Shown: in pieces, positions 6,960 through 16,250 of the stretch | Layout of the letters: every line of letters begins with the position of its first letter | How positions within the stretch are numbered: position 1 is the first letter of the stretch | Assembly: GCF_030814225.1 (NCBI RefSeq) | Contig: NZ_JAUSUR010000008.1 | Coordinates: 62,001-126,000 of the forward strand | Length of the DNA stretch: 64,000 bases | Source: Breznakia pachnodae | GTDB taxonomy: Bacteria > Bacillota_I > Bacilli_A > Erysipelotrichales > Erysipelotrichaceae | Direction of reading: 5' to 3' | Made by a program: the position numbers and the translations under genes | The notes under the pieces: model-generated | What the model was told of the DNA's origin: nothing | Database searches by the model: none | Seen by the model: the letters and a program-made list of their open reading frames with translations, nothing else

Positions 6960-9888
6960 TTACTTCACCTCTATTTCTCATCGCAGCCAATAGGGAACGA
7001 ATACGTATTTTAACTGCTCCCAAGTTATCAATTTCATCAATCTTAATTTGTGTATATAATTTATCATTTTCTTTTAAGATATCACGAATCTCATCCGTTG
7101 TAATAGAATCCAGTCCACATCCAAACGAAACAAGTTGTACAAGTTCACAGTTTTCTAATGTACCAATATATTTTGCAGCTTGATATAATCTTGCATGATA
7201 TGTCCATTGGTTTAATACTTTCAGTTTCTTAAACTCAGAATTACGAGCTACGCTATCTTCACTAATAACCGCACATCCAAGTGATGTTATCAGACGATCA
7301 ATCCCGTGATTAATTTCTGGGTCAATATGATATGGGCGACCTGCTAGACAGATAGCCATAATATTTTCACTCTCTGCATACTCTAGAGCCTTAATAGCAT
7401 ACTCATCAACCTCATGCTGATGCTGCTTGTATTTGTCGTATGCTTTGTTGGAAGCAAGTTCAATTTCTTTACGCTTAATTCCAAGATTCTTTTCCTTAAA
7501 GTATTTATAAATCTTTTTCACGAAATCTTTGCGATTATTCAAACTAACATAAGGGTATAAGAATTCTGTATCCATATCAATGTTTGCTTCTACTACTTCT
7601 GGATAGTAGGCAACAACAGGACAGTTGAAACAGTTTTCACTGATTCCTTCATCAAAGTTATATGTCATTGCAGGGTAGAAAATACGATCTACCTTTTTAT
7701 CAACTAGATTTAAGATATGACCATGCACAATCTTAGCAGGGTAACATGCTGTATCTGAAGGAATCGTATGTTGTCCTAAGTTATAAAGAGCTTTGTTTGA
7801 TTTATCTGATAAGACAACATCAAACCCTAACTCTGTAAAGAATGTATGCCAGAAAGGCAAGTTATCATACATATTTAAAACCATTGGCAATCCAAGCGTT
7901 CCACGCTCACCACTACCTTTGATATCGTTGTATTCTTCTAATTTTGAATATTTAAAACTATAAACATTTGGAATGTCGAAGTTTGCTTCACCTTTAATTG
8001 GACGCTCGCACTTATTACCAGCAATCAAACGTTTTCCATCATTAAATGTGTTAATTGTAAGACCACAGTGGTTTGTACACAGTTTACAGTTCACTACTCT
8101 TGATTCATGCGTAAATTCTTCCAACTCTTTCATTGTCATTGTTGTACTTTGCTCAGGTTGTGCTTCTTTGGCAATTAATGCAATTCCAAAAGCTCCCATA
8201 AGTCCTGAGATTTGTGGGCGAACAACATTCTTTCCTAATTCAATTTCAAAACTACGTAATACAGTATCATTTAAGAATGTACCACCTTGAACAACAATAT
8301 TTTTACCAAGATCTTCAGGGTCATTAATACGAATAACTTTATATAATGCATTCTTAACTACTGAAATAGCAAGTCCAGCACTAATATCTTCAATCGTTGC
8401 ACCATTCTTTTGTGCTTGCTTTACACTTGAGTTCATAAATACGGTACATCTTGAACCAAGGTCAACTGGATTCTTACCAACAAGTCCCATTTGAGAGAAT
8501 TGAACAATGTCATATCCCAGTGATTTTGCGAATGTTTCAATAAACGAACCACAACCACTACTGCACGCTTCATTTAAGATGATTTCATCAATACGTTCTT
8601 CCTTAATCTTAAAGCACTTCATATCCTGACCACCAATATCAATAATAAAATCAACGTTTGGCTCAAAATGTTTTGCTGCACGATAGTGAGAGATTGTTTC
8701 AACTTCACCATGATCCAGATGGAATGCCTGACGAATCAATTCTTCACCATATCCAGTCACACCACTTGAGGCAATTTTAATGTCTGGATTAATTGTATAG
8801 ATTTGCTTCAATTGTGCTTTTACAACATCGATAGGATTTCCTTTATTACTTGTATAATTAGAATATAATATTTGATTTTCTTCATCTAAAAGAACAATCT
8901 TTGTAGTTGTGGAACCTGCATCAATACCTAGATATGCTTTTCCTTTATATCCATCCAAAGGTGTTTCGTTCACTTTTGCTAGATTATGACGGTTCTTAAA
9001 TTCCATATATTCATCATCACTATGAAATAGGGGAGGCAAACCAGCTGTAGTTACTTTAGTATTTGCACTTCTTTTTAGTGCATCATGAACTTGTCTGAAG
9101 CTAAATGAATCATTCTCAGCATCAGCATAAACTGCAGCTCCAAGAGCAACAAAATATGGACCCATTTCAGGTATTAATGCCTGATCGTCTTTAAGTTTTA
9201 ATGTTTCAATAAAACGTTGACGCAATCCTTTATTAAATGATAATGGACCACCTAAAAATAGTATCTTTCCTTCTATTCTACGACCTTGAGCCAATCCTGT
9301 GATTGTCTGGTCAACAACAGCTTGAAAAATACTTACCGCAATGTTTTCTTTTTGAGCCCCTTGATTAATCAAAGGTTGAATATCTGTCTTCGCAAAAACT
9401 CCACAACGTGAAGCGATTGGATATATTTTTGTATAGTTTTGACTTAGTTCATCTAATGTTTCTAAATCAACGTTTAGTAGTGAAGCCATCTGGTCAATAA
9501 AAGCACCAGTCCCTCCAGCGCAAGTTGAGTTCATTCGCTCTTCAACCGCACCTTTTAGAAAGATGATTTTTGCATCTTCACCACCAAGTTCAATTACTAC
9601 ATCACTATCACTATGGAATTTCTTCACCGCTTTGGTTGTAGCAAACACTTCTTGAACAAATGGAAGTTCTCCCATGTTGGCAATTCCAAGTCCTGCTGAT
9701 CCTGTTATAGCAATCTTGATTTTTTGATCCTTTAACATTGGTTCTAGTTCAACAATCTTTTCCAGCGCCATTTCACGCACTCTTGATTTGTGTCGTTCGT
9801 AACTTTTATAGATAATATTGTCTTCCTGATCTAGAACAACTGCTTTAATTGTAGTTGAACCAATATCTAGTCCTACTTTATATGTCAT
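6952..9888 (-). CDS. Acyl-CoA dehydratase activase-like protein with two BadF/BadG ATPase domains
   Basis: There are two ASKHA-type ATPase domains, each starting with a phosphate loop (LDIGSTT near residue 12, GIDAGSTT near 326). Each has the cysteine pair that holds a shared [4Fe-4S] cluster in HgdC-type activators (Cys128 and Cys167; Cys447 and Cys486). A CxxCx3C...C group follows at 606-632, then a DUF2229-like region. Numbering counts from the ATG at 9903. That ATG touches its AAGGA directly, so the ATG at 9888 is preferred, though its own site is weak. The known HgdC role is ATP-driven one-electron transfer to a dehydratase; no dehydratase subunits are in the window. Confidence 0.85.
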   Translation of the reverse strand: MTYKVGLDIGSTTIKAVVLDQEDNIIYKSYERHKSRVREMALEKIVELEPMLKDQKIKIAITGSAGLGIANMGELPFVQEVFATTKAVKKFHSDSDVVIELGGEDAKIIFLKGAVEERMNSTCAGGTGAFIDQMASLLNVDLETLDELSQNYTKIYPIASRCGVFAKTDIQPLINQGAQKENIAVSIFQAVVDQTITGLAQGRRIEGKILFLGGPLSFNKGLRQRFIETLKLKDDQALIPEMGPYFVALGAAVYADAENDSFSFRQVHDALKRSANTKVTTAGLPPLFHSDDEYMEFKNRHNLAKVNETPLDGYKGKAYLGIDAGSTTTKIVLLDEENQILYSNYTSNKGNPIDVVKAQLKQIYTINPDIKIASSGVTGYGEELIRQAFHLDHGEVETISHYRAAKHFEPNVDFIIDIGGQDMKCFKIKEERIDEIILNEACSSGCGSFIETFAKSLGYDIVQFSQMGLVGKNPVDLGSRCTVFMNSSVKQAQKNGATIEDISAGLAISVVKNALYKVIRINDPEDLGKNIVVQGGTFLNDTVLRSFEIELGKNVVRPQISGLMGAFGIALIAKEAQPEQSTTMTMKELEEFTHESRVVNCKLCTNHCGLTINTFNDGKRLIAGNKCERPIKGEANFDIPNVYSFKYSKLEEYNDIKGSGERGTLGLPMVLNMYDNLPFWHTFFTELGFDVVLSDKSNKALYNLGQHTIPSDTACYPAKIVHGHILNLVDKKVDRIFYPAMTYNFDEGISENCFNCPVVAYYPEVVEANIDMDTEFLYPYVSLNNRKDFVKKIYKYFKEKNLGIKRKEIELASNKAYDKYKQHQHEVDEYAIKALEYAESENIMAICLAGRPYHIDPEINHGIDRLITSLGCAVISEDSVARNSEFKKLKVLNQWTYHARLYQAAKYIGTLENCELVQLVSFGCGLDSITTDEIRDILKENDKLYTQIKIDEIDNLGAVKIRIRSLLAAMRNRGEVSE

Positions 9889-9977
9889 ATTTATCTCAAC
9901 CATTCCTTTTAATTTTTATCGTATCAATTATTTTAACACATCTCAATTTGAATATCCACTTATCTGTTTCGATATTG

Positions 9978-9986
9978 TGATATAAT
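9978..9986 (+). promoter_or_regulatory. Extended -10 promoter of the D-2-hydroxyacid dehydrogenase gene
   Basis: TGA-TATAAT lies 18 bases before the TTG start and has no recognisable -35. The predicted leader is only about 11 bases and consists mainly of the Shine-Dalgarno. Confidence 0.6.
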
Positions 9987-10003
9987 AGTCTAGAGGTGAG
10001 ATT

Positions 10004-10939
10004 TTGAAAATAATTAGTCTATATAATTTTGATGAAACAAAGCAAAATCAAATACGTTCATATGGAACGTACGAATATTATAAAAGCATAAATGAAGCAC
10101 AGATTGAAGATTGTGATATACTAATTGGTAATACAAAGCCAGAGTTATTGAAATATGGAAAGAATCTGAAGTGGGTACAATTATATTCGGCAGGTAATGA
10201 TAATTATACTGAAGATGATTTACCACAAGATGCTGTATTAACAAATGCCAGTGGAACATTTGGTAGAACTATCAGTGAACATCTGGTATTATATACGTTG
10301 GCTTTGATGCGTAATATGAAACATTATGCATTAACACAAGAGGAACACAAGTGGGAACCGATTCATAAAACACAATTAATATATGGAAGCACATTTGTAA
10401 TTTTAGGTACGGGTGATTTAGGTGCGCATTATGCATCTGCAATCAAGGCACTTGGTGGTTATACCATTGGGGTACGTAAACGCAGTAGGGACCTTGTTGA
10501 AGGGTTTGATGAAATGTTTACGATTGATGAACTAGATACGCTGTTACCTAGAGCCGATGTTGTTGTTATGGCGTTACCCAAACATACATCAACCAATGCA
10601 GTAATGGGATTGAAACAATTAGAGCTTATGAAAAAAGGCAGTTATCTACTCAATGTTGGTAGAGGCAATGCAATTGATCAGGATGCTCTTATTCGCGTGT
10701 TAGAAAAAAATCATTTTGGTGGTGTACATCTTGATGTATATGAAGAAGAACCCTTGGATGCAAAATCGAAACTATGGGATTTTGATAATGTTGTATTAAC
10801 TCCACATGTTTCAGGTACCTTTGCGAATAAAGAAACTCGCAGATTATTTGAAGAACTAGTTCTAGATAACTTAGAACGCTTTTCAAGCGGGGAAGAATTA
10901 CGTAATATTGTTGATTTTAAAATAGGTTATCGCCAATAG
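10004..10939 (+). CDS. D-2-hydroxyacid dehydrogenase, probably NADP-preferring
   Basis: This 311-residue enzyme interconverts 2-oxo acids and D-2-hydroxy acids. It has the nucleotide loop GTGDLG near residue 135, catalytic Arg in NVGRGNAID near 222, Glu in DVYEEEPLD near 248, and His in LTPHVSGTF near 266. After the second strand the sequence is GVRKRSR, with basic residues where NAD enzymes have Asp, which favours NADPH. The start is TTG, supported by GAGGTGA five bases upstream. It is divergent from the activase genes. In clostridial amino-acid reduction pathways such dehydrogenases feed CoA dehydratases, but that link is only suggested here. Confidence 0.85.
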   Translation: MKIISLYNFDETKQNQIRSYGTYEYYKSINEAQIEDCDILIGNTKPELLKYGKNLKWVQLYSAGNDNYTEDDLPQDAVLTNASGTFGRTISEHLVLYTLALMRNMKHYALTQEEHKWEPIHKTQLIYGSTFVILGTGDLGAHYASAIKALGGYTIGVRKRSRDLVEGFDEMFTIDELDTLLPRADVVVMALPKHTSTNAVMGLKQLELMKKGSYLLNVGRGNAIDQDALIRVLEKNHFGGVHLDVYEEEPLDAKSKLWDFDNVVLTPHVSGTFANKETRRLFEELVLDNLERFSSGEELRNIVDFKIGYRQ

Positions 10940-10967
10940 CTTACGAATACTACTTTCGCTTATTTTA

Positions 10968-10976
10968 TGATATAAT
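10968..10976 (+). promoter_or_regulatory. Extended -10 promoter of the RNase J-ftsK-peptidase cluster
   Basis: TGA-TATAAT lies 48 bases before the ATG at 11025. No clear -35 is seen. Confidence 0.6.
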
Positions 10977-11024
10977 AACGAAAGATAATTTCATAACAAA
11001 CATTAAATAAAGAAAGAGGTTATA

Positions 11025-12689
11025 ATGGATAAAGTTAGAATATTTGCCCTGGGTGGGCTAGATGAAAATGGAAAGAATATGACGGTGATTGAAGTAAATA
11101 ATAGAATCTTCATCATAGAAGCCGGAATTATGTTTCCAGACAATGCTTTATTAGGTGTTGAATATGTAATACCTGATTTTAGCTACTTAATAGAGAATAA
11201 GGAAAGAATAGGTGGAATTTTTATTACCCATGCACATGATGATGTAATGCGTGCACTGCCATTCTTACTGAAGCAAGTAAATATACCAGTATATACAGGG
11301 AAGTTTACTTCATTGTTTATTAAGGATTTATTAGAAAAAGAAGGCATTAAAGATTATATTTTAAATGTAATTGATCGTACATCAAAATTCAAAGTAGATG
11401 GTGTGGAAATTAGAACGTTTGCAATGACACATGCATCTCCAGACAATTATGGAATTGCAATTAAATCATCACAAGGATATATTGTATACAGTGGAGAGTT
11501 CATCATTGACTACAATACGTTACAAAGAGAATATGTATGTGATTTAAATGAATTAAGTGAAATTGGTAAAGAAGGAGTACTTTGTTTACTGAGTGAATCA
11601 GTAAGTGCTGACATTGAAGGGCATACTGCACCAAAGCATAAAGTTACAAGTAAAATCGAACCAATTTTCGAAGCAAATGATGGAAGATTTATCGTTGCTT
11701 GTTATCGACAAAGTCTATATCGTATATTAGAGATATTGGACTTAGCGATTAAATTTAAAAAGAAGATTTTCATTCGTGATAATGAGATGCGTAAAACATT
11801 AACGTATCTGGAAGAATTAGGATATTATAAATTACCTAAAAATGCACTTATCGAAAAGAAAGATTTTAAAAACGATATGAAAGATGTTGTTGTACTGGTT
11901 ACAGGACGTGGAAAACGTTTGTTCTTAAAGGTTTCTACAATCGCAACAAACGAAGACAAATATGTTGAGTTAAAGAAAGATGATACCATCATCGTTGCTA
12001 GTCCGGTTGTAAGTGGTACGGAACATGAAGCAGTAAATATGGAAAATGAAATCTACAAGGAAGGTGGAAGAATCTATTCGTTTAAGGCGAAAGATGTTGC
12101 AAGTATGCATCCATCAAGTGAAGATTTAAAAATGGCATTGTACTTGTTTAAACCAAAATATTACTTACCAATCAAAGGTGAGTACCGTCATTTGATCGCA
12201 AATGCGAATCTGGCTACTATGATGGGATTCTCGGATAACAGAATTGTGCTTTTGGATAATGGACAGGTTGCTGAGTTTATTAATAATAAATTAGTAAATA
12301 CACAAGAAATTATTGAACTTGAAGATACATTAATTGATGGTGATTCAAACTGGGACGTAACTGGAGTTGTCTTAAAGGACAGAGAATGGTTATCAACAGA
12401 CGGAGTTATGATCATTGGTGTAACATTAGATAACAAATCTAAGAAAATTGTCAGTGGAATTGATGTTCAGACTAGAGGTCTGATTTATGTCAAAGATGCT
12501 GATTATCTTGTGAAAGAAGTAATGAAAATCATGGAGGACACTGTAAATAAGGCAGTAAAAGAGCGCCGCTATGAAAATCTGGAATGTCGCCAGGAGGCAA
12601 AAGACAAAATTCAGAAATATCTGGCAAAAGAAACGGGAAAACGACCAATGGTCTTGCCAGTAATCTTAGAAATATCAAACAAAGCTTAG
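11025..12689 (+). CDS. rnjB: Ribonuclease J family protein, RNase J2-like, active site altered
   Basis: This 554-residue protein has full RNase J length: metallo-beta-lactamase, beta-CASP and C-terminal domains. Several metal ligands of active RNase J are changed. HxHxDH reads H69-A-H71-D-D73-V74, the TGDF aspartate is Glu158, and the PVHGEY histidine is Lys384; His136 and His362 remain. RNase J2 paralogues of bacilli are also weak nucleases that partner J1. The gene precedes ftsK and two M16 peptidase genes, the same neighbourhood as rnjB in bacilli and staphylococci. A structural role is inferred. AAAGAGG precedes the ATG. Confidence 0.85.
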   Translation: MDKVRIFALGGLDENGKNMTVIEVNNRIFIIEAGIMFPDNALLGVEYVIPDFSYLIENKERIGGIFITHAHDDVMRALPFLLKQVNIPVYTGKFTSLFIKDLLEKEGIKDYILNVIDRTSKFKVDGVEIRTFAMTHASPDNYGIAIKSSQGYIVYSGEFIIDYNTLQREYVCDLNELSEIGKEGVLCLLSESVSADIEGHTAPKHKVTSKIEPIFEANDGRFIVACYRQSLYRILEILDLAIKFKKKIFIRDNEMRKTLTYLEELGYYKLPKNALIEKKDFKNDMKDVVVLVTGRGKRLFLKVSTIATNEDKYVELKKDDTIIVASPVVSGTEHEAVNMENEIYKEGGRIYSFKAKDVASMHPSSEDLKMALYLFKPKYYLPIKGEYRHLIANANLATMMGFSDNRIVLLDNGQVAEFINNKLVNTQEIIELEDTLIDGDSNWDVTGVVLKDREWLSTDGVMIIGVTLDNKSKKIVSGIDVQTRGLIYVKDADYLVKEVMKIMEDTVNKAVKERRYENLECRQEAKDKIQKYLAKETGKRPMVLPVILEISNKA

Positions 12690-12698
12690 GGGTGTAAT

Positions 12699-15002
12699 AT
12701 GGCAAAAAAGAAGACAACTGCAAAGAAAAAAAATACCAAACAAACAAAAAAGAACCGCGTTCAGACTGAGAACGAGGTTCTTCTCTATGTCTACAGTCTA
12801 ATTATTATCACAATTGCCTTAATTGGTGGATTGAGTGTTGGACTGGTTGGAGAGTTTCTACATCACTGCATGCGTTATGTAGTAGGTAGTCTGGCAATTT
12901 TCGTTTTTGGGTTCATAATCTTGGCTGCTATCTATTATATGATTAAGAAAACATTTAAAGGATTATCACTAAAATACGTTATTAGTGGGATTGTTTTTTT
13001 TCTAATTGCATTAACGTTTCTGGCAACAATGATGGAAACAAATGTAACTGGTATGAAAGTAATTGATTACTATACAAAAAATACAGCATTTATCTTCAAT
13101 GGTACATTTGATGCCGGTGGAGGAATTATAGGTGCGGTTATCTATGGTGGTATCTCAACCTTATTTGATAAGGTTGGTACTTATATCATTCTTGCATTAC
13201 TATCATTAGTAACTTTGCTTTTGAATTTGAGTCAAGAAGGAAGAAAGAAACTGGGTTCTGCTTTTTTAGTAATCCCTCGATGGTTCAAAGGGATGTCAGA
13301 GCGCAGAAAGATAAAAACAATCAATGATGATCAGGAAGCTGATTTCTTTGAATATGATGAACCTGAAACTTATGTGGAAGATTATGCAGATTTACTACAT
13401 GAAGAGCCGGTAAGTACAAATTCTAACTCATCAATGTTTATGAATGTTGATGATGTAATGGATAATTCAAGTACTCCAAAACGTGATAATAATCCTTTGG
13501 ATATTAAAGTAGATGATGTGAAACCAAAGAAAAAAACAGTAAGTGAAACGAATGCTCCTTACACAAAGGACTTTTCAAACTATAGCTTACCAAAATTATC
13601 GCTGCTTAGTGTACCTAAGAAAACTGGTAGAAGTAGTGCAAATTCATCTGCTGCAAATGAGTCAGGAAAACGTCTGATTCATATCTTAAATCAGTTTGGT
13701 GTAAATGCAACATTAGTTGCTACGCATATTGGTCCAAGTGTTACCAAGTTTGAACTTCGTCCAGAAATGGGGGTAAGAGTAAATAAAATTAGTAATCTTC
13801 AACAAGATATTAAAATGGGATTAGCAGCTAAGGATATTCGTATTGAAGCTCCAATCCCTGGGAAGAGTACTGTTGGAATTGAAATTCCTAATCAAGAGAA
13901 AACAATGGTAAACATTCGTGAACTGATGCGTCAGATACCTGCAGGAAGTGAAAACAAGAAATTATTATTTGCTTTGGGTAAGGATTTGATGGGAAACTGT
14001 ATTTATGGTGAATTAAATAAAATGCCCCACCTTTTGATTGCTGGTGCTACTGGTAGTGGAAAGAGTGTTTGTGTAAATAGTATTATTACTTCAATTTTAA
14101 TGAGAGCAACACCTGATGAAGTGAAGCTGTTATTAATTGATCCAAAGAAGGTAGAGTTCACCCAATATATGAACATACCACATTTAATTGGTCCAGTTAT
14201 TACAGATGGTGAAGAAGCAAGCAGGGCATTAAAAGTAGTTGTGAAGATGATGGAAGATCGCTATGATATCTTCGCAAAAGCCGGAGTGCGTAATATTGCT
14301 GGTTATAATTCAATGGCCAATCGTGAACCTGAGCTTAAAAAGATGCCATGGGTTGTTGTAATTATTGATGAGTTAGCTGACCTAATGTTAGTTGCCGCAA
14401 AAGATGTGGAAGCAAGCATTCAACGTATTACCCAACTTGCACGTGCTGCAGGAATCCATTTAGTAGTTGCTACACAGCGTCCAAGTGTTGACGTAATTAC
14501 TGGGGTTATTAAAGCAAACATCCCTAGTAGAATCGCATTTGCTGTTTCTTCAGCAATTGATTCACGTACCATACTTGATCAACAGGGAGCAGAAAAACTA
14601 TTGGGATTGGGAGATATGCTATACATTCCACAAGGTGAAAACAATCCAATCCGTGTACAAGGATGTTTTGTTTCTGATGAAGAAGTATCAGCGATTGCTG
14701 ATGCATGTTCTAGGCAGGCAAAACCACACTATGAAGACACGTTTATCCGTTTGGAAGCAGTTGATAATGGTGGTGGAAGAGGAAATGATATTACAGATCC
14801 TCTATATGAAGATGTGAAAGCATTTGTTATTGAATCTAGAAAAGCGAGTACATCGTTTATCCAACGTAAATTTTCGATTGGATATTCACGTGCTGCGCGT
14901 TTAATTGATATATTGGAAGAACAACGTATTATTGGACCTGCAAACGGTTCAAAACCTAGAGAGGTATACGTGAAGAATGAATCATCTATGGATGAGGAAT
15001 AG
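12699..15002 (+). CDS. ftsK: DNA translocase FtsK/SpoIIIE
   Basis: This 767-residue ATP-driven double-stranded DNA pump clears chromosome from the division septum. It has a Lys-rich N-terminus, four membrane segments in about residues 25-180, an acidic linker to about 300, and the alpha/beta motor with Walker A GATGSGKS near 449 and Walker B VVIIDELAD near 553. The C-terminal gamma winged helix (from about 705) recognises polar sequences. Length and order match SpoIIIE/FtsK of Firmicutes. It starts 9 bases after the RNase J-like gene with AGGGGTG upstream, so it is in the same operon. Confidence 0.95.
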   Translation: MAKKKTTAKKKNTKQTKKNRVQTENEVLLYVYSLIIITIALIGGLSVGLVGEFLHHCMRYVVGSLAIFVFGFIILAAIYYMIKKTFKGLSLKYVISGIVFFLIALTFLATMMETNVTGMKVIDYYTKNTAFIFNGTFDAGGGIIGAVIYGGISTLFDKVGTYIILALLSLVTLLLNLSQEGRKKLGSAFLVIPRWFKGMSERRKIKTINDDQEADFFEYDEPETYVEDYADLLHEEPVSTNSNSSMFMNVDDVMDNSSTPKRDNNPLDIKVDDVKPKKKTVSETNAPYTKDFSNYSLPKLSLLSVPKKTGRSSANSSAANESGKRLIHILNQFGVNATLVATHIGPSVTKFELRPEMGVRVNKISNLQQDIKMGLAAKDIRIEAPIPGKSTVGIEIPNQEKTMVNIRELMRQIPAGSENKKLLFALGKDLMGNCIYGELNKMPHLLIAGATGSGKSVCVNSIITSILMRATPDEVKLLLIDPKKVEFTQYMNIPHLIGPVITDGEEASRALKVVVKMMEDRYDIFAKAGVRNIAGYNSMANREPELKKMPWVVVIIDELADLMLVAAKDVEASIQRITQLARAAGIHLVVATQRPSVDVITGVIKANIPSRIAFAVSSAIDSRTILDQQGAEKLLGLGDMLYIPQGENNPIRVQGCFVSDEEVSAIADACSRQAKPHYEDTFIRLEAVDNGGGRGNDITDPLYEDVKAFVIESRKASTSFIQRKFSIGYSRAARLIDILEEQRIIGPANGSKPREVYVKNESSMDEE

Positions 15003-15013
15003 AAGGAGAGATT

Positions 15014-16246
15014 ATGAGCATACAAGTTATTGAGGAAACAAAGTTTAAGAATATTACCATTAGTCTGCGTTTTCGTTCACTATTAAGTGAAGAATCAATG
15101 AATACGAAAATGATTGTTAGTGACTTATTAAGCAATGTATGTGCAAAGTATCCAGATAAACAAAGTGTAACTAATAAATTGGATACGCTTTATGGTGCTT
15201 CACTTAGCAGTAATTATATTACTTATGGAAAAACACAAGTAGTTGAATTAAGAGCAAAAATAATTCAACCCGATTACATTGATAATACAGAAGATTTAAT
15301 TGAAGAAATTTTAGAATTGATGAAAGATTTTGTATATCATCCAAAAGTGGATGATAATGGATTCATTGACCAGTCTATTATTAATGAATCGAAACGCATT
15401 GTTATGTCTAAGATTGTAAGAACAATCGATGAACCTGGTCAATATGCATCACTTGCAGCATCCATTGCTTGTGGTGAAGGATTTCCATTAGGAATTCAAA
15501 TTGTAAATCAATTAGATAAAGTAAAAGAAATATCACAAAAAGATATTACTGAGTCTTATCTAGGTTTAAAAGATGAACAAATGGACATTATTGTGATTGG
15601 CGATGTAAATGAAACAACAATAAAAGAGAAACTGCTACAAAGTTTCCCAAATATTACAGGTACTGATGACTTAGAATCTTCATATGTATTTGCGCCTGAT
15701 AAATTAGATCAGACATTAAATGAAAAACGTGATATCTCACAATCTTATATTTCAATGATTTATAAGACAAATCAGATAAACAGTAATGATGATTATTGGA
15801 AATTAATGGTCGCAAACAGTATCTTTGGTCAAACTCCATCTTCACTGTTATTTAGAGAGGTAAGAGAAAAACATAGTTTATGTTATTCAATTAGCTCCGG
15901 CTTAATGGCATATGATGGTGCTATGGTTGTGAATGTTGGTGTTGATCCAGTTAATACTGAAAAGACAATCTCATTAATCAAGGAACAATTTGAGCGTGTT
16001 CGTACTGGTGACTTTAATATTGAAATATTAAATACAGTAAAAGAAATGTTATCAAATATGTTCATTAATCAGCAAGATGATGTATTTGGAATATTAAATT
16101 TTAAATATCGTGATATTCTTACTAAATCTTCTCTTGATGTAGATGATGTAATTAAGAAAATCAGAAGTGTTACCTTAGAAGACGTTAAAGCAGCTTTTAA
16201 CAAGTGTTCTTTAGTAATGACATATCAGTTAGGGAAGGGGGAATAA
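15014..16246 (+). CDS. M16 family peptidase-like protein, non-catalytic partner (YmfF type)
   Basis: This 410-residue protein has the M16 (pitrilysin/processing peptidase) fold but lacks an HxxEH zinc motif in its N-terminal half, so it should be the non-catalytic subunit. Recognisable parts are LYGASLSSNY near residue 57 and FREVREKHSLCYSISS near 280, the R/Y region conserved in C-terminal M16 halves. It lies directly before the HxxEH-containing partner gene, as ymfF and ymfH do in bacilli. The two probably form a heterodimer. The substrate is unknown. Confidence 0.85.
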   Translation: MSIQVIEETKFKNITISLRFRSLLSEESMNTKMIVSDLLSNVCAKYPDKQSVTNKLDTLYGASLSSNYITYGKTQVVELRAKIIQPDYIDNTEDLIEEILELMKDFVYHPKVDDNGFIDQSIINESKRIVMSKIVRTIDEPGQYASLAASIACGEGFPLGIQIVNQLDKVKEISQKDITESYLGLKDEQMDIIVIGDVNETTIKEKLLQSFPNITGTDDLESSYVFAPDKLDQTLNEKRDISQSYISMIYKTNQINSNDDYWKLMVANSIFGQTPSSLLFREVREKHSLCYSISSGLMAYDGAMVVNVGVDPVNTEKTISLIKEQFERVRTGDFNIEILNTVKEMLSNMFINQQDDVFGILNFKYRDILTKSSLDVDDVIKKIRSVTLEDVKAAFNKCSLVMTYQLGKGE

Positions 16247-16250
16247 AACG

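Noticed and set aside
7973..8290. Open frame on the plus strand inside the activase gene
   Set aside because: It lies opposite a well supported coding region, lacks a ribosome site and has no recognisable protein pattern. The same holds for the other antisense frames, such as 14729-15025, 48136-48393 and 56265-56648.
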